Assembly: GCF_009712035.1 (NCBI RefSeq)
Contig: NZ_VILB01000010.1
Location: 65,794 to 129,793, forward strand
From: Anabaena sp. UHCC 0187
Lineage (GTDB): Bacteria > Cyanobacteriota > Cyanobacteriia > Cyanobacteriales > Nostocaceae
Reading direction: 5' to 3'
Length of the DNA stretch: 64,000 bases
Below the pieces are notes generated by a model, which was not told the DNA's origin, did no database searches, and saw only the letters and a program-made list of their open reading frames with translations. Made by a program: the position numbers and the translations under genes. This document shows positions 19,230 to 27,627 of the stretch, piece after piece. How positions within the stretch are numbered: the stretch's first letter is position 1; each line of letters begins with the position of its first letter.

Positions 19230-19847
19230 GAATTTCTGCAAAAATAGCAATTTACTCTCAATTTGTGAATATAGCTTTTTTCCCATTTATATCCCCCCAG
19301 GGGGGAAAAAAACAGAAAGTTTTCAAAATATTTAGAAATGTAAATTTAACACTCCTTAACAAAACTCAGATAAATCTTATGCAACAGAAAACGGCTGTAA
19401 TCTGTTTATAACAGGGAGTTTCTGGAAAATTAAAACAATCTTTAACTGCTGAATATTGCGATTGTTGTCAAAAATTGTAAAGTTCTGTAACAGAAATATC
19501 GAATTTTTATCAGTTATACTCCTTATATGTAAAGGATTTGAGGCTTTTCTTAGGCGATCATCTTATTTATTCATAATTTGTAACAAATAAAGGCTCTATG
19601 GCATTGTATAAACATAAACTGTAGGGGTTAAACAACAGAGGAAAGTTGAAAAAAGCGGGCAATTCATCAAGTTTGCCAGTTTCTCATAAAATTCCCCTTG
19701 ACTCTCATAATTTCTGGTTTGTAAACTGTAAACTAGTAAATGAGAGAATGAATTGAGAAACGCTTTGATTTGACTCCGTTGCGAACAAATCCAAATTAGT
19801 TTTAATTTAGACATCTCTCAACTAAGTAATTTAGGAGATTAGAGTCC
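19230..19847. promoter_or_regulatory. cpc operon upstream region
   Basis: This 618-base AT-rich stretch before cpcB should hold the promoters and long leader of the phycocyanin operon. A TATACT box at 19515-19520 could be a -10 element but has no good -35 partner. GGAGA at about 19832-19836 is the cpcB ribosome binding site. The short ORFs visible on either strand lack supporting features. No known riboswitch or terminator was recognised. Confidence 0.5.
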
Positions 19848-20369
19848 ATGACATTAGATGTATTTTCCAAAGTTGTTTCCCAAGCCGACGCTAGAGGCGA
19901 ATTCCTCAGCACCGAACAACTAGATGCTTTAACCGCAGTTGTAGCTTCCGGCAGCAAGCGTTTAGATGTTGTTAACCGCATCACCAGCAACGCTTCCGCT
20001 ATCGTTACCAACGCGGCTCGTTCTTTGTTTGAAGAACAACCAAACTTGATCGCTCCTGGCGGAAACGCTTACACCAACCGTCGTATGGCTGCTTGCCTCC
20101 GCGACATGGAAATCATCTTACGCTATGTAACCTACGCCGCTATCGCTGGTGATGCTAGTGTTCTTGATGACCGTTGCTTAAATGGTTTGCGCGAAACATA
20201 CCAAGCTTTGGGTACTCCTGGTGCTTCTGTAGCAGTTGGTGTTGGCAAAATGAAAGAAGCAGCAATCGCGATCGTTAACGATCCTAACGGTATCACCAAA
20301 GGTGATTGCAGTTCTTTGGTTTCTGAAGTTGCAAGCTACTTTGACCGCGCTGCGGCTGCTGTTGCCTAA
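19848..20369 (+). CDS. cpcB: C-phycocyanin beta subunit
   Basis: A 173-residue phycobiliprotein. Cys83 ([10 protein letters not shown]) and Cys154 ([10 protein letters not shown]), counted with the initiator Met, are the two phycocyanobilin attachment sites. Asn73 in APGGNAYTN is the residue normally methylated. The sequence is cpcB rather than pecB, judged by [14 protein letters not shown] and the C-terminal FDRAAAAVA. It pairs with CpcA to form hexameric rod discs. First gene of cpcBACDEFG1-G4; a good AGGAGA ribosome binding site precedes it. Confidence 0.98.
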   Translation: MTLDVFSKVVSQADARGEFLSTEQLDALTAVVASGSKRLDVVNRITSNASAIVTNAARSLFEEQPNLIAPGGNAYTNRRMAACLRDMEIILRYVTYAAIAGDASVLDDRCLNGLRETYQALGTPGASVAVGVGKMKEAAIAIVNDPNGITKGDCSSLVSEVASYFDRAAAAVA

Positions 20370-20451
20370 CAACTCATTACAAATTAGCTCGAATCTTAAT
20401 TGAGCTTTTCCCAGCAAAACAAGCAAGAAACTATCTAGGAGATTTTCACCA

Positions 20452-20940
20452 ATGAAAACACCAATTACCGAAGCAATCGCATCTGCTGATACCCAAGGAC
20501 GCTTTTTAAGCAACACCGAATTACAAGCAGTTAATGGTCGTCTAGTTCGTGCTGCTGCCAGCATGGAAGCTGCTCGTGGTTTGACAGCTAACGCTCAAAA
20601 ATTAATTGACGGCGCTACCAGTGCTGTTTATAGCAAATTCCCTTACACCACCTCCACACCAGGCAATCAATTTGCTATGGATGCTCGTGGTAAAGCTAAA
20701 TGCGCTCGTGACGTTGGTCACTACCTCCGCATCATCACCTACAGCCTAGTTGCTGGTGGAACAGGTCCTTTGGATGAGTTCTTGATTGCTGGTTTGACTG
20801 AAATGCACGCAGCTTTCGACTTATCTCCTAGCTGGTACGTAGAAGCTTTGAAATCTATCAAATCTAATCATGGTTTGAGCGGTCAAGCTGCTAACGAAGC
20901 TAACACCTACATTGACTACGCAATCAACGCTCTTAGCTAG
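20452..20940 (+). CDS. cpcA: C-phycocyanin alpha subunit
   Basis: A 162-residue phycobiliprotein with one bilin-binding Cys84 ([20 protein letters not shown]). The CpcE/CpcF lyase encoded downstream attaches phycocyanobilin here. It starts [13 protein letters not shown], with AGGAGATTT just upstream. The 82-bp gap after cpcB and the folded spacer after its stop fit the usual high cpcBA transcript level relative to the distal genes. Confidence 0.98.
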   Translation: MKTPITEAIASADTQGRFLSNTELQAVNGRLVRAAASMEAARGLTANAQKLIDGATSAVYSKFPYTTSTPGNQFAMDARGKAKCARDVGHYLRIITYSLVAGGTGPLDEFLIAGLTEMHAAFDLSPSWYVEALKSIKSNHGLSGQAANEANTYIDYAINALS

Positions 20941-20948
20941 ATAGCGTC

Positions 20949-21119
20949 ATGCCCGGAGAGGGATACAATTGTTAGATGGAGTTACCCCTAAAGGGGTTCG
21001 CCAGTCGTTCATGGGGAGTCACTGCGTAAGTTGGAAAATATTCCAACTGGGAATTGAGTGGCGTTAAAATCTCCAAGATCATTCTGGTTCACCTAGCAAT
21101 TGGATCTAGCTCCGGGCAT
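20949..21119 (+). ncRNA. Folded spacer between cpcA and cpcC
   Basis: ATGCCCGGAG at 20949-20958 pairs perfectly with CTCCGGGCAT at 21110-21119, enclosing about 150 nt. Inside are a hairpin at 20984-20997 (ACCCC/GGGGT, loop TAAA) and one at 21029-21048 (AGTTGGAA/TTCCAACT, loop AATA). No ORF is present. Placement suggests a cis-acting element that stabilises cpcBA mRNA 3' ends or limits read-through into cpcC; this role is inferred. Confidence 0.7.
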
Positions 21120-21208
21120 AGTTTTATCTCCAGATAGAAGTTGTTAATCAGAGCGTGAAAATCACTGGAAAAAGTGATTTTGGATTGAAAACAATAAAGG
21201 GGAAAAAT

Positions 21209-22069
21209 ATGGCAATTACAACAGCAGCATCCAGACTAGGAACAGAGCCTTTTAGTGACGCACGCAAAGTTGAACTACGCCCCGCTGCCAGCCGTGAAGA
21301 AGTCGAAGCGGTAATTCGTGCCGTTTATCGGCAAGTCTTAGGAAATGACTATATATTGGCATCAGATCGTTTGATTGGTGCAGAATCACTTCTCCGTGAT
21401 GGCAATTTAAGCGTGCGCGAGTTTGTCCGCAGCGTCGCTAAATCAGAACTCTACAAAGCTAAATTCTTCTACAACAGTTTCCAAACTCGGTTAATTGAAC
21501 TCAACTATAAACATTTGTTGGGTCGCGCACCATACAATGAGTCCGAAGTAACTTACCACTTAGACTTATATATTAACCAAGGTTACGACGCGGAAATTGA
21601 CTCCTACATTGATTCTGAAGAATATCAAAACAGCTTTGGGGAAAGTGTTGTTCCCTACTATCGCGGTTTTGATTTTCAAGCAGGACAAAGTGCAGCCGGT
21701 TTTACGCGGATGTTCCGTTTATACCGTGGTTATGCCAACAGCGATACTGCTCAAGTTGAAGGTTCTAAATCTCGTTTAGCGCGGGAATTAGCTAGTAATA
21801 AATCTTCCTCAGTTGTTGGACCATCTGGTAGTAACGATAATTGGGGTTTCCGTGTATCTGCGGATAACGCTCCTAAGCAAAATCTCGGTAATGCTGTAGG
21901 AGAATCAAATCGCACTTACCGTGTTGAAGTTACAGGCATTCGCAATCCAGGATACCCCAGCGTGCGCCGTAGCAGTACAGTATTTATCGTACCTTACGAG
22001 CGCCTGTTAGACAAAATGCAGCAAATTCAGAGAGTTGGCGGCAAAATTGTCAGCGTAATTTCCACGTAA
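21209..22069 (+). CDS. cpcC: Phycocyanin rod linker, 32-kDa type
   Basis: A 286-residue rod linker. The N-terminal PBS-linker domain spans about residues 18-180 ([40 protein letters not shown]). A CpcD-like domain spans about 230-286 ([34 protein letters not shown]). It joins and orders phycocyanin hexamers in rods. I chose the ATG at 21209 because AAAGGGG lies just upstream and [11 protein letters not shown] is the normal N-terminus; a GTG 54 bp upstream extends the frame. Confidence 0.96.
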   Translation: MAITTAASRLGTEPFSDARKVELRPAASREEVEAVIRAVYRQVLGNDYILASDRLIGAESLLRDGNLSVREFVRSVAKSELYKAKFFYNSFQTRLIELNYKHLLGRAPYNESEVTYHLDLYINQGYDAEIDSYIDSEEYQNSFGESVVPYYRGFDFQAGQSAAGFTRMFRLYRGYANSDTAQVEGSKSRLARELASNKSSSVVGPSGSNDNWGFRVSADNAPKQNLGNAVGESNRTYRVEVTGIRNPGYPSVRRSSTVFIVPYERLLDKMQQIQRVGGKIVSVIST

Positions 22070-22118
22070 GATCCGGTGCTGTTCACCGACAAAACTCATC
22101 ATAGGAGATATAGAAGTA

Positions 22119-22364
22119 ATGTTCGGTCAAACCACACTTGGCGCTAGTAGTGTTTCTTCATCTGCCAGCCGCGTATTTCGTTACGAAGTTGTCGGCTTAA
22201 AGCAAAACCAAGAAACCGACAAAAATAAATTCGACATTCGCCGCAGTGGTAGCGTATTTATTACCGTACCCTACGGACGCATGACTGAAGAAATGCAGCG
22301 GATTAGCCGTTTAGGTGGCAGAATCGTCAAAATTGAAGCTTTGACTGTGGCAGATTCAGAATAG
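22119..22364 (+). CDS. cpcD: Small rod-capping linker
   Basis: An 81-residue linker that caps the core-distal end of phycocyanin rods. The CpcD fold is seen in FRYEVVGLKQ, SGSVFITVPYGRM and MQRISRLGGRIVKIE, homologous to the C-terminal domain of CpcC. AGGAGAT precedes the ATG. Confidence 0.96.
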   Translation: MFGQTTLGASSVSSSASRVFRYEVVGLKQNQETDKNKFDIRRSGSVFITVPYGRMTEEMQRISRLGGRIVKIEALTVADSE

Positions 22365-22374
22365 CACCCTGGCA

Positions 22375-23205
22375 ATGATAGAAACCAGTGGAGAAGAATA
22401 TTCTGTAGAGAATGCACCAAATCTCACACCAGAGATAGCTATTGCTAACCTGCAATCACCAGATTTAAGTCTCCGCTATTATGCTGCTTGGTGGTTGGGT
22501 AAGTTCCGCGTCAGTCAGCCAGAAGCCATAGACGCACTCATCGCTGCGTTAGAGGATGAATCTGACAGAACCGAACTGGGTGGTTATCCCTTACGGCGTA
22601 ATGCTGCCAGGGCGCTTGGTAAATTAGGCAATTTCAAAGCCGTACCAGGTTTGATTAGGTGTTTAGAATGTGCTGATTTTTATGTCCGCGAAGCAGCAGC
22701 CCAATCTTTAGCTATGCTTGGGGATAAAACAGCATTACCAGCCCTGATAAAACTGCTAGATGGGGGAGTTGAGGCTGCTGTACAAGTACCTGGTTTTCCC
22801 CACCTTGCCCAGCCCTATACAGCAGTAATAGAAGCCTTGGGAGCTATGGGTGCAACTGAGGCTATTTCCCTTGTTCAGCCTTTTCTCAAGCATTCAGTTC
22901 CTCGATTACAATGCTCCGCCGCGCGAGCCATGTATCAACTGACACAAGACTCTATTTATGGTGAGTTGTTAGTGAAAACTTTGGCAACAGGTGATTTGAA
23001 AATGCGTCGCGTTGTTTTGGGGGACTTGGGGGCAATTGGGTATTTGGCCGCAGCCGAAGCGATCGCCGTTGCACAAGTGGAAAATAGCTTTAAACTTATC
23101 GCTTTGAAAGGATTATTAGAGTATCAACTGCCACAACAGTCTGATACTTTTGGTATATCTGAACAAGCTATCCGAGTCATGAATCTCATGGATTCACTCT
23201 TGTAG
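22375..23205 (+). CDS. cpcE: Phycocyanobilin lyase subunit alpha
   Basis: A 276-residue HEAT-repeat protein, subunit of the heterodimeric CpcE/CpcF lyase that attaches phycocyanobilin to Cys84 of CpcA. Repeats include LRYYAAWWLGKFRV, GGYPLRRNAARALGKLG and FYVREAAAQSLAMLGD. It starts 10 bp after cpcD. Its TAG stop is the TAG inside a GTAGGGGCGGGG palindrome that opens a 20-bp tandem array. Confidence 0.95.
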   Translation: MIETSGEEYSVENAPNLTPEIAIANLQSPDLSLRYYAAWWLGKFRVSQPEAIDALIAALEDESDRTELGGYPLRRNAARALGKLGNFKAVPGLIRCLECADFYVREAAAQSLAMLGDKTALPALIKLLDGGVEAAVQVPGFPHLAQPYTAVIEALGAMGATEAISLVQPFLKHSVPRLQCSAARAMYQLTQDSIYGELLVKTLATGDLKMRRVVLGDLGAIGYLAAAEAIAVAQVENSFKLIALKGLLEYQLPQQSDTFGISEQAIRVMNLMDSLL

Positions 23206-23345
23206 GGGCGGGGTTTCCCCGCCCATGATGGGGTTTCCCCGCCCATGATGGGGTTTCCCCGCCCATGATGGGGTTTCCCCGCCCATGATGGGGTTTCCCC
23301 GCCCATGATGGGGTTTCCCCGCCCATGATGGGGTTTCCCCGCCCA
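23206..23345. repeat. 20-bp tandem array between cpcE and cpcF
   Basis: From 23211 the unit GGGTTTCCCCGCCCATGATG occurs six times without a mismatch, plus a 15-base partial copy, seven GGGTTTCCCC cores in all. Each core can form a GGGG-TTT-CCCC hairpin, and the first, preceded by GGGCG, forms GGGCGGGG-TTT-CCCCGCCC. There are no spacers, so it is not a CRISPR array. Confidence 0.95.
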
Positions 23346-23377
23346 CAAAGTTGTTTTTTGCTACTGACAACGGAAAA

Positions 23378-23977
23378 ATGGATGAACTAATTCGGGCTGT
23401 CACTGTAGCAGAAACACCTGACCAAATGGTGACAGCGGTTAAAAATCTGGCAGCAACCAAAGATCCATCGGCAATTCCGACTTTAATTGCTGTCTTTGGT
23501 TATAACAATCCAGAAGCGGGCATAGTGGCAGCAGCAGCATTGACGCAGTTGGGAGAGATAGCAGTTCCACAATTGCTAGACCAAATTGATGATTATAACT
23601 ATGGCGCACGGGCTTATTCGATTCGTACAATAGCTGCGATCTCCGATCCCCGTGCTTTGGATATTCTCATCTCTACCACACTCACTGATTTTGCCCCCAG
23701 TGTTCGCCGTGCCGCTGCTAAGGGACTAGGAAATCTACAATGGCAGAAGCTAGACATTTCTGCAAGTCAAATAGCCATCAACCGCGCCCTAGAGACACTT
23801 CTGTTTATCTGCGAAGATACAGATTGGTCAATTCGTTATGCTGCTATTGTTGGGTTACAAGCTTTGGCAAAAGTAGCTATAGTTCAATCGCCTATTTTTG
23901 CTAAATTGCAATTAATGCTGACTAACGATACTGAAAAAGCCGTTCGCGCTCGCGTTCAGTTGGCCTTAGCCCAGTAA
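23378..23977 (+). CDS. cpcF: Phycocyanobilin lyase subunit beta
   Basis: A 199-residue HEAT-repeat protein and partner of CpcE. Characteristic segments are LIRAVTVAETPDQMVTAVKN, YGARAYSIRTIAAISDPRAL and FAPSVRRAAAKGLGNLQW. I chose the ATG at 23378, giving MDELIRAV, rather than a TTG at 23351 next to the repeat array. The ribosome binding site is weak. The array separates it from cpcE, with which it normally nearly overlaps. Confidence 0.92.
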   Translation: MDELIRAVTVAETPDQMVTAVKNLAATKDPSAIPTLIAVFGYNNPEAGIVAAAALTQLGEIAVPQLLDQIDDYNYGARAYSIRTIAAISDPRALDILISTTLTDFAPSVRRAAAKGLGNLQWQKLDISASQIAINRALETLLFICEDTDWSIRYAAIVGLQALAKVAIVQSPIFAKLQLMLTNDTEKAVRARVQLALAQ

Positions 23978-24014
23978 ACTGATTTATATACCATATAACA
24001 AGGTAAAAGTAAAG

Positions 24015-24851
24015 ATGTCAATACCACTACTAGAATACGCGCCCAAATCGCAAAACCAGCGAGTAGAAGGTTATGAAGTTCCCAACGAAGACACCCCAAC
24101 TATTTATCGCTTAGATCGGGCTACGTCAGATAAAGATATTGATAGTATCATCTGGGCTGCATACCGCCAAATTTTCAGCGAACACCTGATTTTAGCCAGC
24201 TATAAGCAAACCGCTTTAGAATCACAATTGCGAAATCGGGCGATTACCCTGCGTGATTTTATCCGAGGTTTGGGTAAATCAGACGTTTACCGCACCCAAG
24301 TAGCAGAGACAAACACCAACTATCGCTTAGTTGACATCACCTTAAAACGGTTCTTAGGCCGGGCTGCTTACAACAAAGACGAAGAAATCGCTTGGTCAAT
24401 TGTGATTGCTACCAAAGGGTTACACGGTTTTATAGATGCTTTATTAGAATCAGACGAGTATTTAGACAACTTTGGTGATGACATTGTCCCTTTTCAACGT
24501 CGTCGCTTTGGTTCTCGCCCCTTTAATCTAGTTAATCCCCGTTATGGTGCTGACTGGCGCGATACTCAAAACATTCGTGGTATGGCTGGCCGTTCCTACT
24601 ATAGCATCCGCACATCAGGACAACTAACTACAGCAGATATCCGTCGGGCAATTCCTGCCAACTTCTTCATTATGGCAGGGGCAATTATTACCAACGAATG
24701 CAACTACCAACGCAGTTTGGCTACCGCCCAATCTTTCGTTAGTAGCGGCGAAATCCCTGATACAAGCAGAGATAATCAAGAACAACCCACAGTTAAACCT
24801 GTAGCAGTTTCTTTACCTTATCGTTATATTCCTGCTAACGCTAAAAATTAG
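24015..24851 (+). CDS. cpcG1: Rod-core linker CpcG, copy 1
   Basis: A 278-residue linker with an N-terminal PBS-linker domain (about residues 15-185; [40 protein letters not shown]) and a basic, proline-containing C-terminal extension. CpcG anchors phycocyanin rods to the allophycocyanin core. It starts MSIPLLEYAPKSQNQRV, like its three neighbours. First and longest of four tandem paralogues; the C-terminal tails diverge most. Confidence 0.94.
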   Translation: MSIPLLEYAPKSQNQRVEGYEVPNEDTPTIYRLDRATSDKDIDSIIWAAYRQIFSEHLILASYKQTALESQLRNRAITLRDFIRGLGKSDVYRTQVAETNTNYRLVDITLKRFLGRAAYNKDEEIAWSIVIATKGLHGFIDALLESDEYLDNFGDDIVPFQRRRFGSRPFNLVNPRYGADWRDTQNIRGMAGRSYYSIRTSGQLTTADIRRAIPANFFIMAGAIITNECNYQRSLATAQSFVSSGEIPDTSRDNQEQPTVKPVAVSLPYRYIPANAKN

Positions 24852-24875
24852 TTATTAGTCATTAGTCATTGGTAA

Positions 24876-24951
24876 GAACAACTAACAACTGACAACTAAC
24901 AACTAACAACTAACAACTAACAACTGACAACTGACAACTGACAACTAACAA
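24876..24951. repeat. Heptanucleotide tandem repeat (CAACTAA/CAACTGA)
   Basis: About ten 7-bp units alternating between CAACTAA and CAACTGA fill the gap between cpcG1 and cpcG2 and end 3 bp before the cpcG2 ATG, so no normal ribosome binding site is visible there. Confidence 0.9.
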
Positions 24952-24953
24952 AC

Positions 24954-25697
24954 ATGACAATACCTTTACTAGAATACAAACCCAGTTCTCAAAACCAGCG
25001 CGTTTCTGGTTATGAAGTCCCCAACGAAGATACACCCACAATTTACCGCATCGAAGACTATGGCTTTGGTGGAGAAGTAGAAGAATTAATTTGGGCAGCT
25101 TATCGGCAACTTTTTAGCGAACACGTAATTCTCAAATTTTACCGCCAAGTTCATTTAGAATCCCAAGTAAAAAACAAGGCTATTACCGTCCGCGATTTTA
25201 TCCGAGGTTTAGCTAAATCTGAAGCTTTCCAAAGTTTGGTAATTCAGAGTAATTCTAATTACAGATTAGTAGAAATTGGGCTGAAACGGTTATTAGGTCG
25301 CGCACCTTACAACAAAGAAGAAGAAATCGCTTGGTCAATTGTGATTGCTACCAAAGGTTGGGGTGGTTTTGTGGATGCTTTGCTAGATTCTGAAGAATAT
25401 CAAAGCAACTTTGGTGAAAATATCGTTCCCTACCAAAGACGACGTTATAAAGATAGACCCTTTAATTTGGTAACACCACGATACAGCGATTACTGGCGCG
25501 ACCAACTTGAAGAAGCTCGTTATAAATGGGGTGACATCAAAAACTTTTTGGATATGGCAAATTCCATTAAGATTAAAACAGTGACTCACAAACCAGTTAG
25601 CACTGCCAATATCCAAATTCCTAACACTACTAGGGAAACAACATCAACAGGTATTCCTGTTTCCATTAGTCCTAGTGCTGGGTTTCCCGGACGCTAG
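24954..25697 (+). CDS. cpcG2: Rod-core linker CpcG, copy 2
   Basis: A 247-residue paralogue of CpcG1 starting [20 protein letters not shown]. The PBS-linker domain covers about residues 20-185 ([40 protein letters not shown]), followed by a divergent tail. It is soluble, with no C-terminal hydrophobic helix. The heptanucleotide array directly before its ATG may affect initiation. Confidence 0.93.
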   Translation: MTIPLLEYKPSSQNQRVSGYEVPNEDTPTIYRIEDYGFGGEVEELIWAAYRQLFSEHVILKFYRQVHLESQVKNKAITVRDFIRGLAKSEAFQSLVIQSNSNYRLVEIGLKRLLGRAPYNKEEEIAWSIVIATKGWGGFVDALLDSEEYQSNFGENIVPYQRRRYKDRPFNLVTPRYSDYWRDQLEEARYKWGDIKNFLDMANSIKIKTVTHKPVSTANIQIPNTTRETTSTGIPVSISPSAGFPGR

Positions 25698-25837
25698 ATA
25701 GTTTTTTAACTAGCTGGGTAATCTCGGTTACAAAAGTGATAAAGTTTGTATTTTTTTAAGGATTTTAATTTTAGTTAGTTTGCTAAGTATGACGACATTT
25801 TAAGATGCCAACTTTACCAAAAGGCAGGTTCTTTAAA

Positions 25838-26545
25838 ATGGCAATTCCTTTACTTGAATACAAACCTACAACTCAAAACCAAAGAGTTAGCAGCTTTGGT
25901 ACGGCAGATATTAACGAAGACAATCCTTATATCTACCGCATTGAAAATGCTAACTCTGCCGGCGAAATTGAACAACTAATTTGGGCGGCCTATCGCCAAG
26001 TCTTCAACGAACAGGAGATTCTCAAATTTAACCGCCAAATTACCTTAGAAACCCAACTCAAAAATCGGTCAATTACGGTTAAAGACTTCATTCGTGGTTT
26101 GGTGAAATCAGAAAGGTTTTATCAGCTAGTTGTGACACCAAATAACAACTATCGGTTGGTAGAAATGTTCCTGAAAAGGATCTTAGGTCGTTCTCCCTAC
26201 AATGAGCAAGAAAAAATTGCTTGGTCAATTCAAATTGCTACTCTAGGTTGGGGAAAATTTGTGGATGTTCTGATTGATAGTAGCGAGTATGAACAAGCCT
26301 TTGGCGAATATACCGTACCCTATCAACGCAAACGGATGACCACAGACCGCCCAATCAGCTTTACGCCTCGCTATGGTGCTGATTATCGTGACCGGGCAGG
26401 TATTGTCCAAAAAGGTCGGTTTTTCTTCCCAAGCTCAAGGCCAAATGTTGATTTGGGGGCATTGTCTGCTGTATTACTAGTAATAACCGCAGGCATTACT
26501 TTCTTATTTATCCTCCATTGGTTAGGAATGAGTAATATCTACTAA
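25838..26545 (+). CDS. cpcL: Membrane-anchored rod linker (CpcG3/CpcL type)
   Basis: A 235-residue CpcG paralogue. The PBS-linker domain ([40 protein letters not shown]) is followed at about residues 205-232 by a strongly hydrophobic stretch ([20 protein letters not shown]). In Anabaena sp. PCC 7120 the CpcG3 paralogue with such a helix is called CpcL and builds core-less rods that transfer energy to photosystem I. I chose the ATG at 25838, which matches the [10 protein letters not shown] start of its neighbours. Confidence 0.92.
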   Translation: MAIPLLEYKPTTQNQRVSSFGTADINEDNPYIYRIENANSAGEIEQLIWAAYRQVFNEQEILKFNRQITLETQLKNRSITVKDFIRGLVKSERFYQLVVTPNNNYRLVEMFLKRILGRSPYNEQEKIAWSIQIATLGWGKFVDVLIDSSEYEQAFGEYTVPYQRKRMTTDRPISFTPRYGADYRDRAGIVQKGRFFFPSSRPNVDLGALSAVLLVITAGITFLFILHWLGMSNIY

Positions 26546-26663
26546 CCTTTTAAGGGGAAAATAAGATCAAGAGGAAATAGGGAATAAGCAATAGGGTAAA
26601 ACTATTCCCTATTCCCTGTTTCATTATCTTTGTTTAATTAGATCATAAAAGGAGAAAATTAAT

Positions 26664-27425
26664 ATGGCATTGCCATTACTTCAATACAATCCAAGCAGTC
26701 AAAATCATCGGGTGGGCAGCTTTGGCGTTGCTGACCAAAATGAAGATACACCTTATATCTATCGGATTGAAGATGTTAGTTCTTACACTGACATGACAAA
26801 CATCATTTGGGCTGCTTATCGCCAAGTTTTCAGCGAACATGAAATTCTCAAGTTTAACCGTCAAGTGACTTTAGAATCTCAACTTAAAAACGGTTCTTTG
26901 TCAGTTCGTGACTTTATCCGGGGTTTGGCTAAATCTGAAGCTTTCTATCGTTTAGTTGTTTCTGTTAACAACAACTACCGTTTAGTAGACATCACCCTCA
27001 AACGCTTATTGGGTCGTTGTGCTTACAATAAAAGAGAAGAAATTGCTTGGTCAATTGTCATTTGCAACAAAGGTTTTAGCGGCTTTGTTGATGTTTTATT
27101 AGATAGCGAAGAGTACAACCAAAACTTTGGTGAAAATACCGTTCCTTACCAACGTAAACGGTTTGTAGATCGTCCTTTTAACTTGGTAACTCCTCGTTAC
27201 GGTGTAGACTTCCAAGAAACAGCCGGTACAGTCAAAACCGACTGGCGCTTTACCTTGGAAAACTTCTACAGTGCCAAAGCCAAAGAAAAGCGCATGGCAG
27301 AAGGAGATCCTCGCAAGTTTGCCGCTATGGCTGGTGCTGTATCTGGTAAAGGTAATTACGCTCAAAAGCTATCTTCCTTTGACATTGATTACCTAAATGC
27401 TGTTCCTTACCGTGGTAAACGCTAG
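26664..27425 (+). CDS. cpcG4: Rod-core linker CpcG, copy 4
   Basis: A 253-residue CpcG paralogue starting [20 protein letters not shown], with AAAGGAGAA as ribosome binding site. The PBS-linker domain covers about residues 20-190 ([20 protein letters not shown]), and the basic tail ends NAVPYRGKR. Last gene of the operon. Its TAG stop is the first three bases of a MITE-like repeat. Confidence 0.93.
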   Translation: MALPLLQYNPSSQNHRVGSFGVADQNEDTPYIYRIEDVSSYTDMTNIIWAAYRQVFSEHEILKFNRQVTLESQLKNGSLSVRDFIRGLAKSEAFYRLVVSVNNNYRLVDITLKRLLGRCAYNKREEIAWSIVICNKGFSGFVDVLLDSEEYNQNFGENTVPYQRKRFVDRPFNLVTPRYGVDFQETAGTVKTDWRFTLENFYSAKAKEKRMAEGDPRKFAAMAGAVSGKGNYAQKLSSFDIDYLNAVPYRGKR

Positions 27426-27532
27426 TACCGCTTTCTCGGAATTAAAAATTAATAATTAAAAATTAAAAAAGCAGACTATACAAGCTTTTTAGGAATTTTT
27501 AATAGTTAGTTGACTTCCGCTGTTGTGTACTA
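27423..27532. repeat. MITE-like repeat, copy 2 of 3
   Basis: 110 bp from TAGTACCGC to TGTTGTGTACTA, sharing the ATTAAAA run, AAGCTTTTT and TTTTTAATAGTTAGTTGA segments with 13387-13495. It begins on the stop codon of cpcG4 and so forms the 3' end of the phycocyanin operon. Confidence 0.75.
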
Positions 27533-27627
27533 AATTTAGCAAAAAATTTTCAATTTATAGGGTGTGTTAGGAAGGTGATTCTTGACACACCCTAGATTTA
27601 TTGGTTATGGTATAATTTTGCTGAAAA

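Noticed and set aside
19596-20011. Minus-strand ORFs upstream of and inside cpcB
   Set aside because: The first is in the cpc leader without support and the second is antisense to cpcB code.
19848-20940. Phycoerythrocyanin genes pecB/pecA
   Set aside because: Sequence details and the following cpcC-cpcD-cpcE-cpcF order identify cpcB/cpcA.
23211-23345. Possible CRISPR array from regular repeats
   Set aside because: Units are directly adjacent, 20 bp, with no spacers and no cas genes.
23124-23460. Minus-strand ORFs of 74 and 88 codons rich in MGGETPSWAGKPHHGRGNPI
   Set aside because: They are translations of the 20-bp tandem array opposite cpcE/cpcF.
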